34,271 bases of DNA, from NCBI GenBank assembly GCA_003136475.1, contig PLEQ01000232.1, positions 1 to 34,271 of the forward strand, written 5' to 3'. This DNA comes from Deltaproteobacteria bacterium. GTDB lineage: Bacteria; Bdellovibrionota_B; Oligoflexia; Oligoflexales; Bog-1112. Below are positions 15,568 through 24,717 of this stretch, one piece after another (the first letter of the stretch is position 1; every line of letters begins with the position of its first letter). The notes under the pieces were generated by a model, which was not told the origin of the DNA, searched no databases, and worked only from the letters and a program-made list of their open reading frames with translations. Position numbers and translations under genes: made by a program.

Positions 15568-18500
15568 TTAAGAGCCTATCAATGAAACAGAAATATCTGT
15601 AGCGGGATTTACTATGAAAGCTTTTTCACCAGTTACTAACACGATTTCATCGTTTGTAACAGAATAAGTAGGGCTTGTAATGACCACACTAGTTATACCA
15701 GGAATTAACCTTACTGTTTCTACTATGCTGCTAAGATCCAAACTTTGACCTAGAGGGTTAGCTTGAACCAGAGCATACACTGAACTTTGAATCTGAGAAG
15801 TAATTTGGGCAAATGAAACGCCAATCGCTGTCCTAATAGCCAATGCAATCTGGATTCTCTTTAGTAATGGCTCTCTGATAAAGATGTCTGTTCCGGCAGC
15901 ATTCACACCAGGATAGGTAACAGGATCTCTTGGATCCCCATATATTACTCTATTAGCCTGTCCAATCAACCCAGTATCGTAATTATAGCTGTCTATGCCA
16001 TTCACAATAGTGGTTGGAAAATTCAACTTTCCTAGAGAGGTCATTGCCACTCCTGCTGACAAATCTATTTTGTCATATTGAGCAGAAGTATTGAATACTA
16101 TATTGTTAAAATTTGCAGTTCCGGATTGTAGGGAAACATATGACACCTGTTTATATCCAGTATATGCCTTACCTTCTTGTACAGATAACGATACGGAATT
16201 GCCGTCCAGATTAGTATTAAATTGAGTAGAAATAACACCAGCAATCACTATTGTCGTAGGGCTTAATACTTGTAGAATATTGTATGTTCCAGCGTTTCCG
16301 GCTCCCAAAACCGTTCCATTAACTAACAACTTGTCTCCTGGAACTGTAGCTTCATATGTGAAGAACTGTATTTGTGGTCGATCTATTGAAAAAGTGACCG
16401 ATGAAATTCCTGATTGTGTTACGGCTGAAGGATTTATCACGCTCAAGAAAGGTCTTTGTCCCGATTGTGTAACAATGAAACTAAAAGCAGCAGGCATTGA
16501 AACATCTACTGGAATGTTGGTTTGGGCCGCAACCGTGGCAGTAACCGTTACTATATTGGTAAGGGCTACATAAGATGCCGTCATGGCCGTCAAATGTCCA
16601 TTAATAGCAGCATATGTTGCAGAAGCAACTGTAGCAGCGGAATCGCTACTATTTATAGTTACTTCGATACCAGTAAATCCTATTGGTGCTGGATCCGTAT
16701 TGCTTCCGCCTAATACGTTGTACCAAATATAGTATTGGTTTGCATTCCCGCCATTGTAAATCTCAAAATATTCTCCAGGACCCGTTGAAGTAAAGGTAGC
16801 TCCTGAAGGTAGGATTAATTGAACAACTTGTTGCTGTGATGGTCCAGAGTTTACCACCATGAAATTGCCTACATTGCCACCAGTAAAGCCGGATCCGAAT
16901 GTAACGATATCTCCTGGAAGAGCTACGCCAAGAGAAGGTGGGGTTCCTGTTCCTGTCCAACTTAATGTTTCAGTCCCACCAGATGTGGTTACATTGAAAA
17001 CGGTAGAAGAATCGTATCCAGTAGAAATGATGTTTGCAATACAAGTTACTTCTTCTTCAACAACATTTGTGTTTTCGTACCAAACGCTATTATTAAACAT
17101 ACGAATAACTCTATATGTTCCCTGATTAAGAGGAGAGAATGGGGAAGATAGGATTAAAGTATCTCCCTCAGATACTGAAATAGTAGAGTTAAATTCACCA
17201 GCAGTAATTGCTGTTCCGGTCTCAGTAGTCGCATTTGAATTTGATACGAAAAATGACAGTCCGTTTGTTCCAATACCTTCTATAAAAAAAGCACCATTAT
17301 TCCCTGGATTGGTCATACCAGAAATGTGTATGAGGTCCCCTATGGAAAGATCGGCAAAATTTGTATTTCCAGAAGCAACAGTATAAGTAGCCGTGGTGTT
17401 GGCCACAGTGACATTTACGGTCCATCCGCCAGAATCGTTTAGATTAGCGACCGTGCTAAAATTTGGAGATGTCCCAACACCATTCCAACTTAAGCAAGCT
17501 AGAGAGCCCTGCTTCTCTATTCTGAATGTATCTCCTTCTACCCTTACAAAATTCTTAGGACTTCCAAAATAAAGTTCCCCAGATTCTTGATTTAGCAAGG
17601 TTACTGTAGATTTTCCAGAAGACGGCGTATTGCTTAATACGGTCACGCTTGTATTGGCGCTTATGCCAGTATCTTTATTTTGAGAAGTTTCTGCTTGTAG
17701 TCTAAACCATTGATCGCTAGCAACTGCTTGACTGGCTACACTATTAGCAGAAACGATCATCTCGTTATTACCGAGTAATTCTCCGGAAGTCAATATCGGA
17801 ACAACGTACTCGTTTCCACTACCGCCAATTATTTGGATAGATCCTATCGATCCAATAGTATTGGTGGCCAATTGAAGTTTGGTACCGCGTTCCACAACTT
17901 CTACGGTTCCGACCGTAGTAAATCCGGTAACAGCTAAAATATTCCAAAAATCTTTAACCTGATCTATAGTAGTTGGAATAAGCATTACGGTTTCTCCACT
18001 TGTGAAGAAACTGTATCCCGGTGCGCTAGGGTATGTTAGAGAATTTTTAAGAGTAAATTGGGGACTTCCGCTAACATTCGAACTGAAAATCCAATTAATG
18101 CCGTCCAATAAATAATATGATGTTATAGTAAAATTACTATTTTCGTAAGTACTAAGAACGATAGTTCCGGATCCATCTCCATTAACTATGGCAGACGTTA
18201 TATATTTATTCAAATTTGCATTGACATACGTATTTACTGCTGAAGCCGTTGTTGGCGTAGCAGTATAAAACTGAATGCCAGTAGGAACTGTGGTGACAAC
18301 ATTTGATTGAGCAACAGCGGTTCCAGTTGGTACTTGTACACTAAAGGAGGTAGCCGTAGGAGTAAATCCTACGGCGGTTGACACCCTAAAGGTTCCGGTA
18401 TTGGCTATATTGAATCCAGTAGATGGGGCTATAGTAACATATGAACCACCAGATACGGAGCCTAGTCCTGGAGCTACGCCTGTACCATTGTAAGTATATG

Positions 18501-21500
18501 TTACTTGATCGACGCCCGCTACAGGAGTATTCGATGTAATTGTTACGTTCCATTGCGTGCTAGAAGTAATGGTCGTAGAAATTGGATTTCCAGAAATCAA
18601 GCTTATCTTGATACTAACATTATTGTTGGGAGTTACGGTTACAACTGAATTGATTGGTTGATTGGCAGAAGTAGGATACGTGTACGATACATTGATAAAC
18701 TCCCCACTTCGACCAAACGGAGTTGATCTATAAAGCAACGATGTATTAGAAGCTGCACTACTAACCACATACTTTGCTTGCATCAATACTTTATAATTTG
18801 CAAAAAAATCTGTGGGCGTAGAAAAATTGGCAGAAAAACTGGCTGTAGTTCCAGCAGCAGTATCGTAAGCGTTGAAACTAAAATTATTGGCTGGATATGT
18901 ACTATTCACTAATGCAGCTCTAAATAGAGGCATTGTATATGTCTCACCAACTGTATTGTTATCCACGATAGCGACTAGAGTATCATTGTATCCAAAATCT
19001 AGCGGATTTGCCACGTAAAAACGATCGTTGACCCTTAATCTCCTGACATCTGGATAAACTGGTAAAATATTAACAGTATTACCACCAGAAATAGCGGACA
19101 TTTGTACAGTTTCTTTAGAAGGCTGCTCATCGTCCAAGAGAGTTCCTGGAACAACGCCGTACGGATTTAAAAACTGTATTAATTCATTTGGATCAAAACC
19201 GGAAATGGTTTGAGTAGAATTAAAAGTGGTCAAAAAAGAATCTGGTGGTTCAGCAAATGAGTCCGAACTGATGGTAGAATGGAAGAATAGGGGAAGTTCT
19301 GCCTGAGAAGCTTGTGTTTCATAATTGGCTATCAAAGCTGGCTGACTAGAACTATTGGTTCCACCAACAAATCCTATGAGCGCTCCCTGTGAATCTGCAG
19401 TAACTACAGTAATTTGACCTGTGGTGGCTTCCGTATTAGTAACTACAGTGATGTTGGTATCATCAAAAACAGCAAAAGTTAGCTCATCTGTTTGAGACTG
19501 TAACTCATCTGCGATTACATTGAGAGTGCTAGTTCCCGACAATACTTCGAATTTTTGTGGTACATTAGGAGTTCTTACAACGACGAACCCCTGAATAAAA
19601 GCAGCATTTACCACGGGCGTTACGGCAGCGGCTTCGGCTGCAGTGACCTTTACACTCAAGGTAGAACCAGTTTGGGCATACACCCTGCCTTCTAGTCTAT
19701 CCGTAGAAGGAATCTCTGTAGACCAAACAATGACATAGTCTCCAGGGATAACATTTGAAAATGAAGATGAGGAATTGCTGGTATAGGTAACAATATTTCC
19801 AGATACTGAAACTGTAAGTGTTGATCCACCAACAATAGTTGGTATAATTATCGCATCGGTGTCAATAGATATCCAAATATACGCATTCGATGTTAGTGTA
19901 ACAGATCCAGAAGACACAGTTCCAGCCTTAATATTTGCTTGAGTAATAAGGGTGCCAGCAGATAGTGAGTCGCCGGCCTTGAGAGCTGTAGCCAATTGAA
20001 TCTGCGCCGTGTTTCTATCCAAAATATATTCGGAAGCAGCACCCGTAGAGCTTAAGTCTGTATTGCTAATAAAACCTTTTGCAATGAGAGAAGTTGGATT
20101 ACCCACGGTATTGACTACTGTTACTTGGGCTCTGTCTATGGCTCCTAAATTGGAAGTCAATTCAATAGTAGATCCAACAATAGAAGCTGTAATTCCAGTA
20201 ACGACATTGTTTAAAACATTAACCCATGATTGAAGACTGTTCGAAGATGATAGGGTTGTGTATGTGCCTTCGGCAATAAAATCCGCATCTGTGAGAGTGT
20301 AAGTAATTGGAGAAGTACCGTCTACCGATAAACTGAGAGTTTCTCCGGAAGCTATTGTGGGAGACCATAAGCTTTGAGGTTGTGTAAATATAGATGCGGT
20401 AGTTCCATCTTCTATTAAGAACACGCCATTTTTATAAAGTCTTAGAGTTTCGGCTTTCTGTGATGGAAATTGCAAAATGGTATTTGCATCTACAACCAGC
20501 GAGCTGGCAGGCGTAGTGATTTGAATAACATTGGTTACTTCGTCTTCAGGACGAATAACCACAAATGTTCCACCACCTGCAGTTACAGCTTCATAATTTA
20601 ATGAAGTGTCTCCATTTAAACTTGCACAAACTTCATATGCAGTGGCAGATCCCGGATTTTGGAAATCCGATGCTTGAAATTCGTGCTCATAAGTTATATC
20701 GCCAACAATAACCGCTAGGAATTCGCCACCCTTTAAATTAAAAGGTTCTGCTTGAACAGTTTGGAGTAAGGCCTTAGTGACTGAAGTCTGTGTTCCACCA
20801 GTTTGGAGCTGAAAAAACTTTTCTCCACCCAAAGCTGAATTTACTATAGTTTCAATTGGTACGCCCTGATGTGTGGCTTCATAACCAGCGCCATTATCAA
20901 CATATACAATAGTATTGGCAGAAGAATTTAAGATATCGGTACTTACGATGGTATCTGAACTATTAGGACTCTGTACGCCCTGCAAAGAAGACTCAATGGC
21001 AGTAACGGTTCCAAGTCCAGTAGAGGCTAGTTTATTTTTAACCCTAATACGAAGTTGATTGTCTGTTTCCGTATCTGAACCAGTAGTCAAAGCTAATGGA
21101 TTAATAACGGAAGAGTTTGGTAGCCCTGGAGGATTACCAGAAAATTGTGATATGGCTCCTGCTGGAACATTTCCAGATGCACCGGGTAGTTGAGCAGTGA
21201 TGGGGATATTAGATACCGTGGTTTCTCCATCTAAAATTACACCCTGTTGAGTAACAGAATATTGTACCGTGGCTGTAGTGCCAATTCCTGGGGAGATGAC
21301 GATCGTGTTGACTGGAATAGTTCGTACTCCACCCTGAGATAGAATTACCGATTCGCCAATATTATGATATTTTGTAGTGGGCGAAGAAAGATTTATGGCG
21401 TAATAAGATCCAACAGGAGTAATGGATGAGTATGGTAGTGGGCCTTCTACGTTTACCGTCCCTCTTCCGATATAGATCGCTCCAGAAGATGGGAAGTTAG

Positions 21501-21900
21501 ACGCATTACTAACATAAATAGTAGTTGATCCGGCAATTGGTGGATTTACGCCTGCATAGATAACGGTAAATATTTTCTGAAAAGAAAGATCGGTCACAGT
21601 AACAAAACCGGTAGCAACTTTGGCTCCCAAAGGAGTAACACCGTCTTGAATGGCTAAATTTTGGAGAGCCGGTCCAGTTGCGCGATCAAGAGAGTAATCA
21701 CGAAGAATCTGAAAAATATCCCCAGAAGATCTGGCCACCATAAGGGCCACGAGCTGAAAGAAGGCAACGTTGGGCGCACCAACATTAAGATCGTCCACAC
21801 CTATTGATGCCGCATAGCTAGAAAGAGCCTGACCTAGTAGCTGTTGGTAGGAAAGTGGCTGTGGTAAACTGCTGCTAGGGGGAGTCGGGGAAGTTGCCAT
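15568..21900 (-). CDS. giant baseplate J-like protein
   Basis: 2110 aa; LTTGSDTETDNQLRIRVKNKLASTGLGTVTAIESSLQG is a Baseplate_J signature; C-terminus IREPLLKRIQIALAIRTAIGVSFAQITSQIQSSVYALVQANPLGQSLDLSSIVETVRLIPGITSVVI is a typical J-family ending. Confidence 0.88.
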   Translation of the reverse strand: MATSPTPPSSSLPQPLSYQQLLGQALSSYAASIGVDDLNVGAPNVAFFQLVALMVARSSGDIFQILRDYSLDRATGPALQNLAIQDGVTPLGAKVATGFVTVTDLSFQKIFTVIYAGVNPPIAGSTTIYVSNASNFPSSGAIYIGRGTVNVEGPLPYSSITPVGSYYAINLSSPTTKYHNIGESVILSQGGVRTIPVNTIVISPGIGTTATVQYSVTQQGVILDGETTVSNIPITAQLPGASGNVPAGAISQFSGNPPGLPNSSVINPLALTTGSDTETDNQLRIRVKNKLASTGLGTVTAIESSLQGVQSPNSSDTIVSTDILNSSANTIVYVDNGAGYEATHQGVPIETIVNSALGGEKFFQLQTGGTQTSVTKALLQTVQAEPFNLKGGEFLAVIVGDITYEHEFQASDFQNPGSATAYEVCASLNGDTSLNYEAVTAGGGTFVVIRPEDEVTNVIQITTPASSLVVDANTILQFPSQKAETLRLYKNGVFLIEDGTTASIFTQPQSLWSPTIASGETLSLSVDGTSPITYTLTDADFIAEGTYTTLSSSNSLQSWVNVLNNVVTGITASIVGSTIELTSNLGAIDRAQVTVVNTVGNPTSLIAKGFISNTDLSSTGAASEYILDRNTAQIQLATALKAGDSLSAGTLITQANIKAGTVSSGSVTLTSNAYIWISIDTDAIIIPTIVGGSTLTVSVSGNIVTYTSNSSSSFSNVIPGDYVIVWSTEIPSTDRLEGRVYAQTGSTLSVKVTAAEAAAVTPVVNAAFIQGFVVVRTPNVPQKFEVLSGTSTLNVIADELQSQTDELTFAVFDDTNITVVTNTEATTGQITVVTADSQGALIGFVGGTNSSSQPALIANYETQASQAELPLFFHSTISSDSFAEPPDSFLTTFNSTQTISGFDPNELIQFLNPYGVVPGTLLDDEQPSKETVQMSAISGGNTVNILPVYPDVRRLRVNDRFYVANPLDFGYNDTLVAIVDNNTVGETYTMPLFRAALVNSTYPANNFSFNAYDTAAGTTASFSANFSTPTDFFANYKVLMQAKYVVSSAASNTSLLYRSTPFGRSGEFINVSYTYPTSANQPINSVVTVTPNNNVSIKISLISGNPISTTITSSTQWNVTITSNTPVAGVDQVTYTYNGTGVAPGLGSVSGGSYVTIAPSTGFNIANTGTFRVSTAVGFTPTATSFSVQVPTGTAVAQSNVVTTVPTGIQFYTATPTTASAVNTYVNANLNKYITSAIVNGDGSGTIVLSTYENSNFTITSYYLLDGINWIFSSNVSGSPQFTLKNSLTYPSAPGYSFFTSGETVMLIPTTIDQVKDFWNILAVTGFTTVGTVEVVERGTKLQLATNTIGSIGSIQIIGGSGNEYVVPILTSGELLGNNEMIVSANSVASQAVASDQWFRLQAETSQNKDTGISANTSVTVLSNTPSSGKSTVTLLNQESGELYFGSPKNFVRVEGDTFRIEKQGSLACLSWNGVGTSPNFSTVANLNDSGGWTVNVTVANTTATYTVASGNTNFADLSIGDLIHISGMTNPGNNGAFFIEGIGTNGLSFFVSNSNATTETGTAITAGEFNSTISVSEGDTLILSSPFSPLNQGTYRVIRMFNNSVWYENTNVVEEEVTCIANIISTGYDSSTVFNVTTSGGTETLSWTGTGTPPSLGVALPGDIVTFGSGFTGGNVGNFMVVNSGPSQQQVVQLILPSGATFTSTGPGEYFEIYNGGNANQYYIWYNVLGGSNTDPAPIGFTGIEVTINSSDSAATVASATYAAINGHLTAMTASYVALTNIVTVTATVAAQTNIPVDVSMPAAFSFIVTQSGQRPFLSVINPSAVTQSGISSVTFSIDRPQIQFFTYEATVPGDKLLVNGTVLGAGNAGTYNILQVLSPTTIVIAGVISTQFNTNLDGNSVSLSVQEGKAYTGYKQVSYVSLQSGTANFNNIVFNTSAQYDKIDLSAGVAMTSLGKLNFPTTIVNGIDSYNYDTGLIGQANRVIYGDPRDPVTYPGVNAAGTDIFIREPLLKRIQIALAIRTAIGVSFAQITSQIQSSVYALVQANPLGQSLDLSSIVETVRLIPGITSVVITSPTYSVTNDEIVLVTGEKAFIVNPATDISVSLIGS

Positions 21901-21921
21901 ACTTTATATTAAATCTCCTAC

Positions 21922-21952
21922 AAATAAGATTGTGGGTTGCCAAATCTTATTT
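21922..21952. repeat. perfect 10-bp inverted repeat AAATAAGATT-N11-AATCTTATTT
   Basis: 21922-21931 and 21943-21952 are exact reverse complements. Lies in the gap between the J-like gene and the LysM/gp25-like gene. Confidence 0.8.
21924..21932 (-). promoter_or_regulatory. conserved CAATCTTAT element upstream of the J-like gene
   Basis: Exact 9-mer on the reverse strand, 23 nt upstream of the ATG at 21900, followed by TTGTAGGAG. Confidence 0.5.
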
Positions 21953-21993
21953 TTCTAGGTTTTTGTGTACCATAATTGTTATATATCACAGGC

Positions 21994-24630
21994 TTATAGT
22001 TGTGATGTAGGTAATTGGAATGATACCGGAAAAACTCCCTGAATGCCGCTTAGCCCCACCCCTAAATTAATTACTAGACTTGGGGGTGTAATTAGTACTT
22101 GTAATCCGGAAATATTAGAAAAACGAGGATCAGCTGTAATTAAGTTCGTGATTTCATTATATATATCAGAAGCAGATGTGTCAGAAACCATAGTTCCAGG
22201 CTTAGTCCCCAATCCAAAGCTTGGATTGGACAAATCGCTCCCAAGTGGTGTTCCAAATTTAATGGCTAAAGCCTGTATTAGATTAGGAAGTCCGGCAGCC
22301 AATTGAAAGTCTCCGGTATTGTTTACAGCTAAATCGCCTTGTGGAGTCAATAACCAAGATACTTTGGATAATCCTACCAAATCTACATTGGCAACACTGC
22401 TAGGAATTGTAATTTGGTCGTCTGCGGTAGTCTGGAGATCAGAAGGAATCCAAATTACGTTTTGGGAATTTACAGTGCCGGGTAAATAGGCCTGTAAATA
22501 CGCTTGATTAGCGGTCGTAAATGTGTCCAAATTTGGTAGTCCATCCAACGTTATAAGAAAACTAGTTTGTGACAGAGACACTATGTTTATAATAGTACGA
22601 GCAACTGGATTTTGGTTGTTTGCATAGAGATATATGGTTTGGCCAATAAAAAGATCTGTATCGGAGCCTACTACAATATTTCTGCCATCGGCATTAGATA
22701 ATAAAGAATACTGGAATCCATCCGGATCTATATATGGCTCTTGTAAGAAATTTAATGTAGCTATCTCCAACCATCTAGCAGAATCTCCTAAATATCTCTG
22801 CGCAATTTGTTCCATATTCAGTCCTGCTGGAACTGGAACCTGAATTTTGGAGTTAGAAATAGAAAATTCAATTCCAGAAGTTGCGGCTAGAGCATTGACA
22901 TATTCCATATTATTTAAAATTTGATTGTTATCAAGCTGATTGGTTGCAGTCAATATGTCATAACTTTCAACTAATTCATAAAATGATTGTAAGATATAGT
23001 ACTGATCCAGAGTCATGGTATTTTCAGTTGCAATAGGGGGAGGCGTATTGAAAAGTGTGCTATAGTACGAATCACCAGCACCAAAAGAAGTTTCTAATTG
23101 GGTGCATAGTGTAAGAATAACCCCACGCATTGTTTTCAAATTTGCAACCGTAAAATTGCTTACAGTATTTAATTCATTACTAAGAGCTGTTGATTGGGCA
23201 GTATTTAATGTTAAGCTATTTACGGGAACTTGGCTAAAAAGCATTGGATTCTGCAGAGGATTGGCAAATATCGTACTTGATGGGTTTAACGTAGAAGATG
23301 CAATTGCATTAGGTCCCAACTGACCATTTGCTACTGCGGCTGAAGAAAGGCCTTCATTTTTTTGTTGCAAGGCTTGTACGTTAGATAAATTGGTTTGCGT
23401 GGTATTGTCAGTAGCCGCTGGACCAAAGAGATTGTTTGGGTTAACAGTAGATAAAAAATTTGATATAGTGCTTTGAGCATCTTTGGTTAATTGAGCCGGC
23501 AAATCATTAACGGCTAAAGCTACTCCCGCCAATTGTTTTACAAAAATTCCGGTCTGTCGAATGATGTTTAAAATATTGTCAACATCTGACCTAACGGCCC
23601 CGATCAAATTGGTTGCAGCAGCCGCAGTATTTTGTGCAGCTTGAATTATATTTAGTATATTCTGGAGTACGCCAGGACCAAGAGGCGTTACTTGAAGTGG
23701 GACGGCGACTAGGTTATCATTTAAGTTAACCCTGCGCCATGCTTTAAATTGTAGGTTGTAGTCAATTTGCAAGGGCTTATTTGCATTTTCATTCCAAGTA
23801 AATCCTACTGGTGTGACTACGAAACTTTGATTCTGTTTGGGGATATCAAAGACCAAACGCCACCCGGCATTATCGGGATTTCTTTTGGCTTCAGCGTATT
23901 GTTCCAAAAACTGAGTTAGCATGAGAGTCTGATAATAACCAGTACCCAGACCATTTTCGGGATCTTGGGGATCTCCTGGTCTTATAGTAGTAGGTTTAGA
24001 CGCATTAGAGCCATTAGTGACGTTGTTAATAATTGATTGAAATTGAGTGGCAACGTTTTGTGCGGCCCCTATGGTACCACCAAAAACGGACTGAAGTATG
24101 TTGGGCGTTCCTGGAGGATTAACAGTTGAAGGTCTTCCGGGCCATACGCCAAAAGTTCCTTGAATAGAGATATTCTTAAAACGAACTCCGGAATGTTCTT
24201 CTAAGATACCACGTAAAGTAGCGGAAGTATTAATAGAATATGCATCTGTAATAGACAATTGTTGTGGAGTTATAGGCAAAAAGAATTCCCAGGCCGTACT
24301 CAATGGAGTAAAAGCCAAAGTACCGTTGCCAAGTGGGTTGACCGTAACTTTTGAAGGTAGGTTGCCCCCAACTACCTGATTATTGTTGGAAGTGTCTATA
24401 ACAACAAGCCTATAGGGTACTAGCTTATCCCAGAGTTCCCCTTTGGGAGACAAATATTGAAAAAATGTACTGTTTACAATAGGTTGAGCATTAGAATTGG
24501 GCGCAGTAGTAGGACCGGCATTGGGAACTACTGCCCAAGGGAGGTTACCGAACAAGGAACTGCCTCCTGGAGGCGCCGTAAGGCTTCCTAAAGCTGAACT
24601 AAGACCTAAAGAATCAAGTAAGCCTGGCAT
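21994..24630 (-). CDS. baseplate protein with LysM-like and C-terminal gp25-like segments
   Basis: 878 aa from ATG at 24630 (AGGGG SD 6 nt upstream; the track uses TTG at 24633). LysM-like VPVPAGLNMEQIAQRYLGDSARWLEIATLNFLQEPYI; gp25/GPW-like GDLAVNNTGDFQLAAGLPNLIQALAIKFGTPLGSDLSNPSFG...EITNLITADPRFSNI. Confidence 0.75.
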   Translation of the reverse strand: MPGLLDSLGLSSALGSLTAPPGGSSLFGNLPWAVVPNAGPTTAPNSNAQPIVNSTFFQYLSPKGELWDKLVPYRLVVIDTSNNNQVVGGNLPSKVTVNPLGNGTLAFTPLSTAWEFFLPITPQQLSITDAYSINTSATLRGILEEHSGVRFKNISIQGTFGVWPGRPSTVNPPGTPNILQSVFGGTIGAAQNVATQFQSIINNVTNGSNASKPTTIRPGDPQDPENGLGTGYYQTLMLTQFLEQYAEAKRNPDNAGWRLVFDIPKQNQSFVVTPVGFTWNENANKPLQIDYNLQFKAWRRVNLNDNLVAVPLQVTPLGPGVLQNILNIIQAAQNTAAAATNLIGAVRSDVDNILNIIRQTGIFVKQLAGVALAVNDLPAQLTKDAQSTISNFLSTVNPNNLFGPAATDNTTQTNLSNVQALQQKNEGLSSAAVANGQLGPNAIASSTLNPSSTIFANPLQNPMLFSQVPVNSLTLNTAQSTALSNELNTVSNFTVANLKTMRGVILTLCTQLETSFGAGDSYYSTLFNTPPPIATENTMTLDQYYILQSFYELVESYDILTATNQLDNNQILNNMEYVNALAATSGIEFSISNSKIQVPVPAGLNMEQIAQRYLGDSARWLEIATLNFLQEPYIDPDGFQYSLLSNADGRNIVVGSDTDLFIGQTIYLYANNQNPVARTIINIVSLSQTSFLITLDGLPNLDTFTTANQAYLQAYLPGTVNSQNVIWIPSDLQTTADDQITIPSSVANVDLVGLSKVSWLLTPQGDLAVNNTGDFQLAAGLPNLIQALAIKFGTPLGSDLSNPSFGLGTKPGTMVSDTSASDIYNEITNLITADPRFSNISGLQVLITPPSLVINLGVGLSGIQGVFPVSFQLPTSQL

Positions 24631-24644
24631 CAAATACCCCTACA

Positions 24645-24653
24645 ATAAGATTG
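24645..24653 (-). promoter_or_regulatory. conserved CAATCTTAT element upstream of the LysM/gp25-like gene
   Basis: Exact 9-mer on the reverse strand (TGACAATCTTATTG), 14 nt upstream of the ATG at 24630. Confidence 0.5.
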
Positions 24654-24717
24654 TCAGTTCCTTCATAATCGATATATCAGAGATAAGACCAGGGTATTTC
24701 TATGATATATAAGAAAC

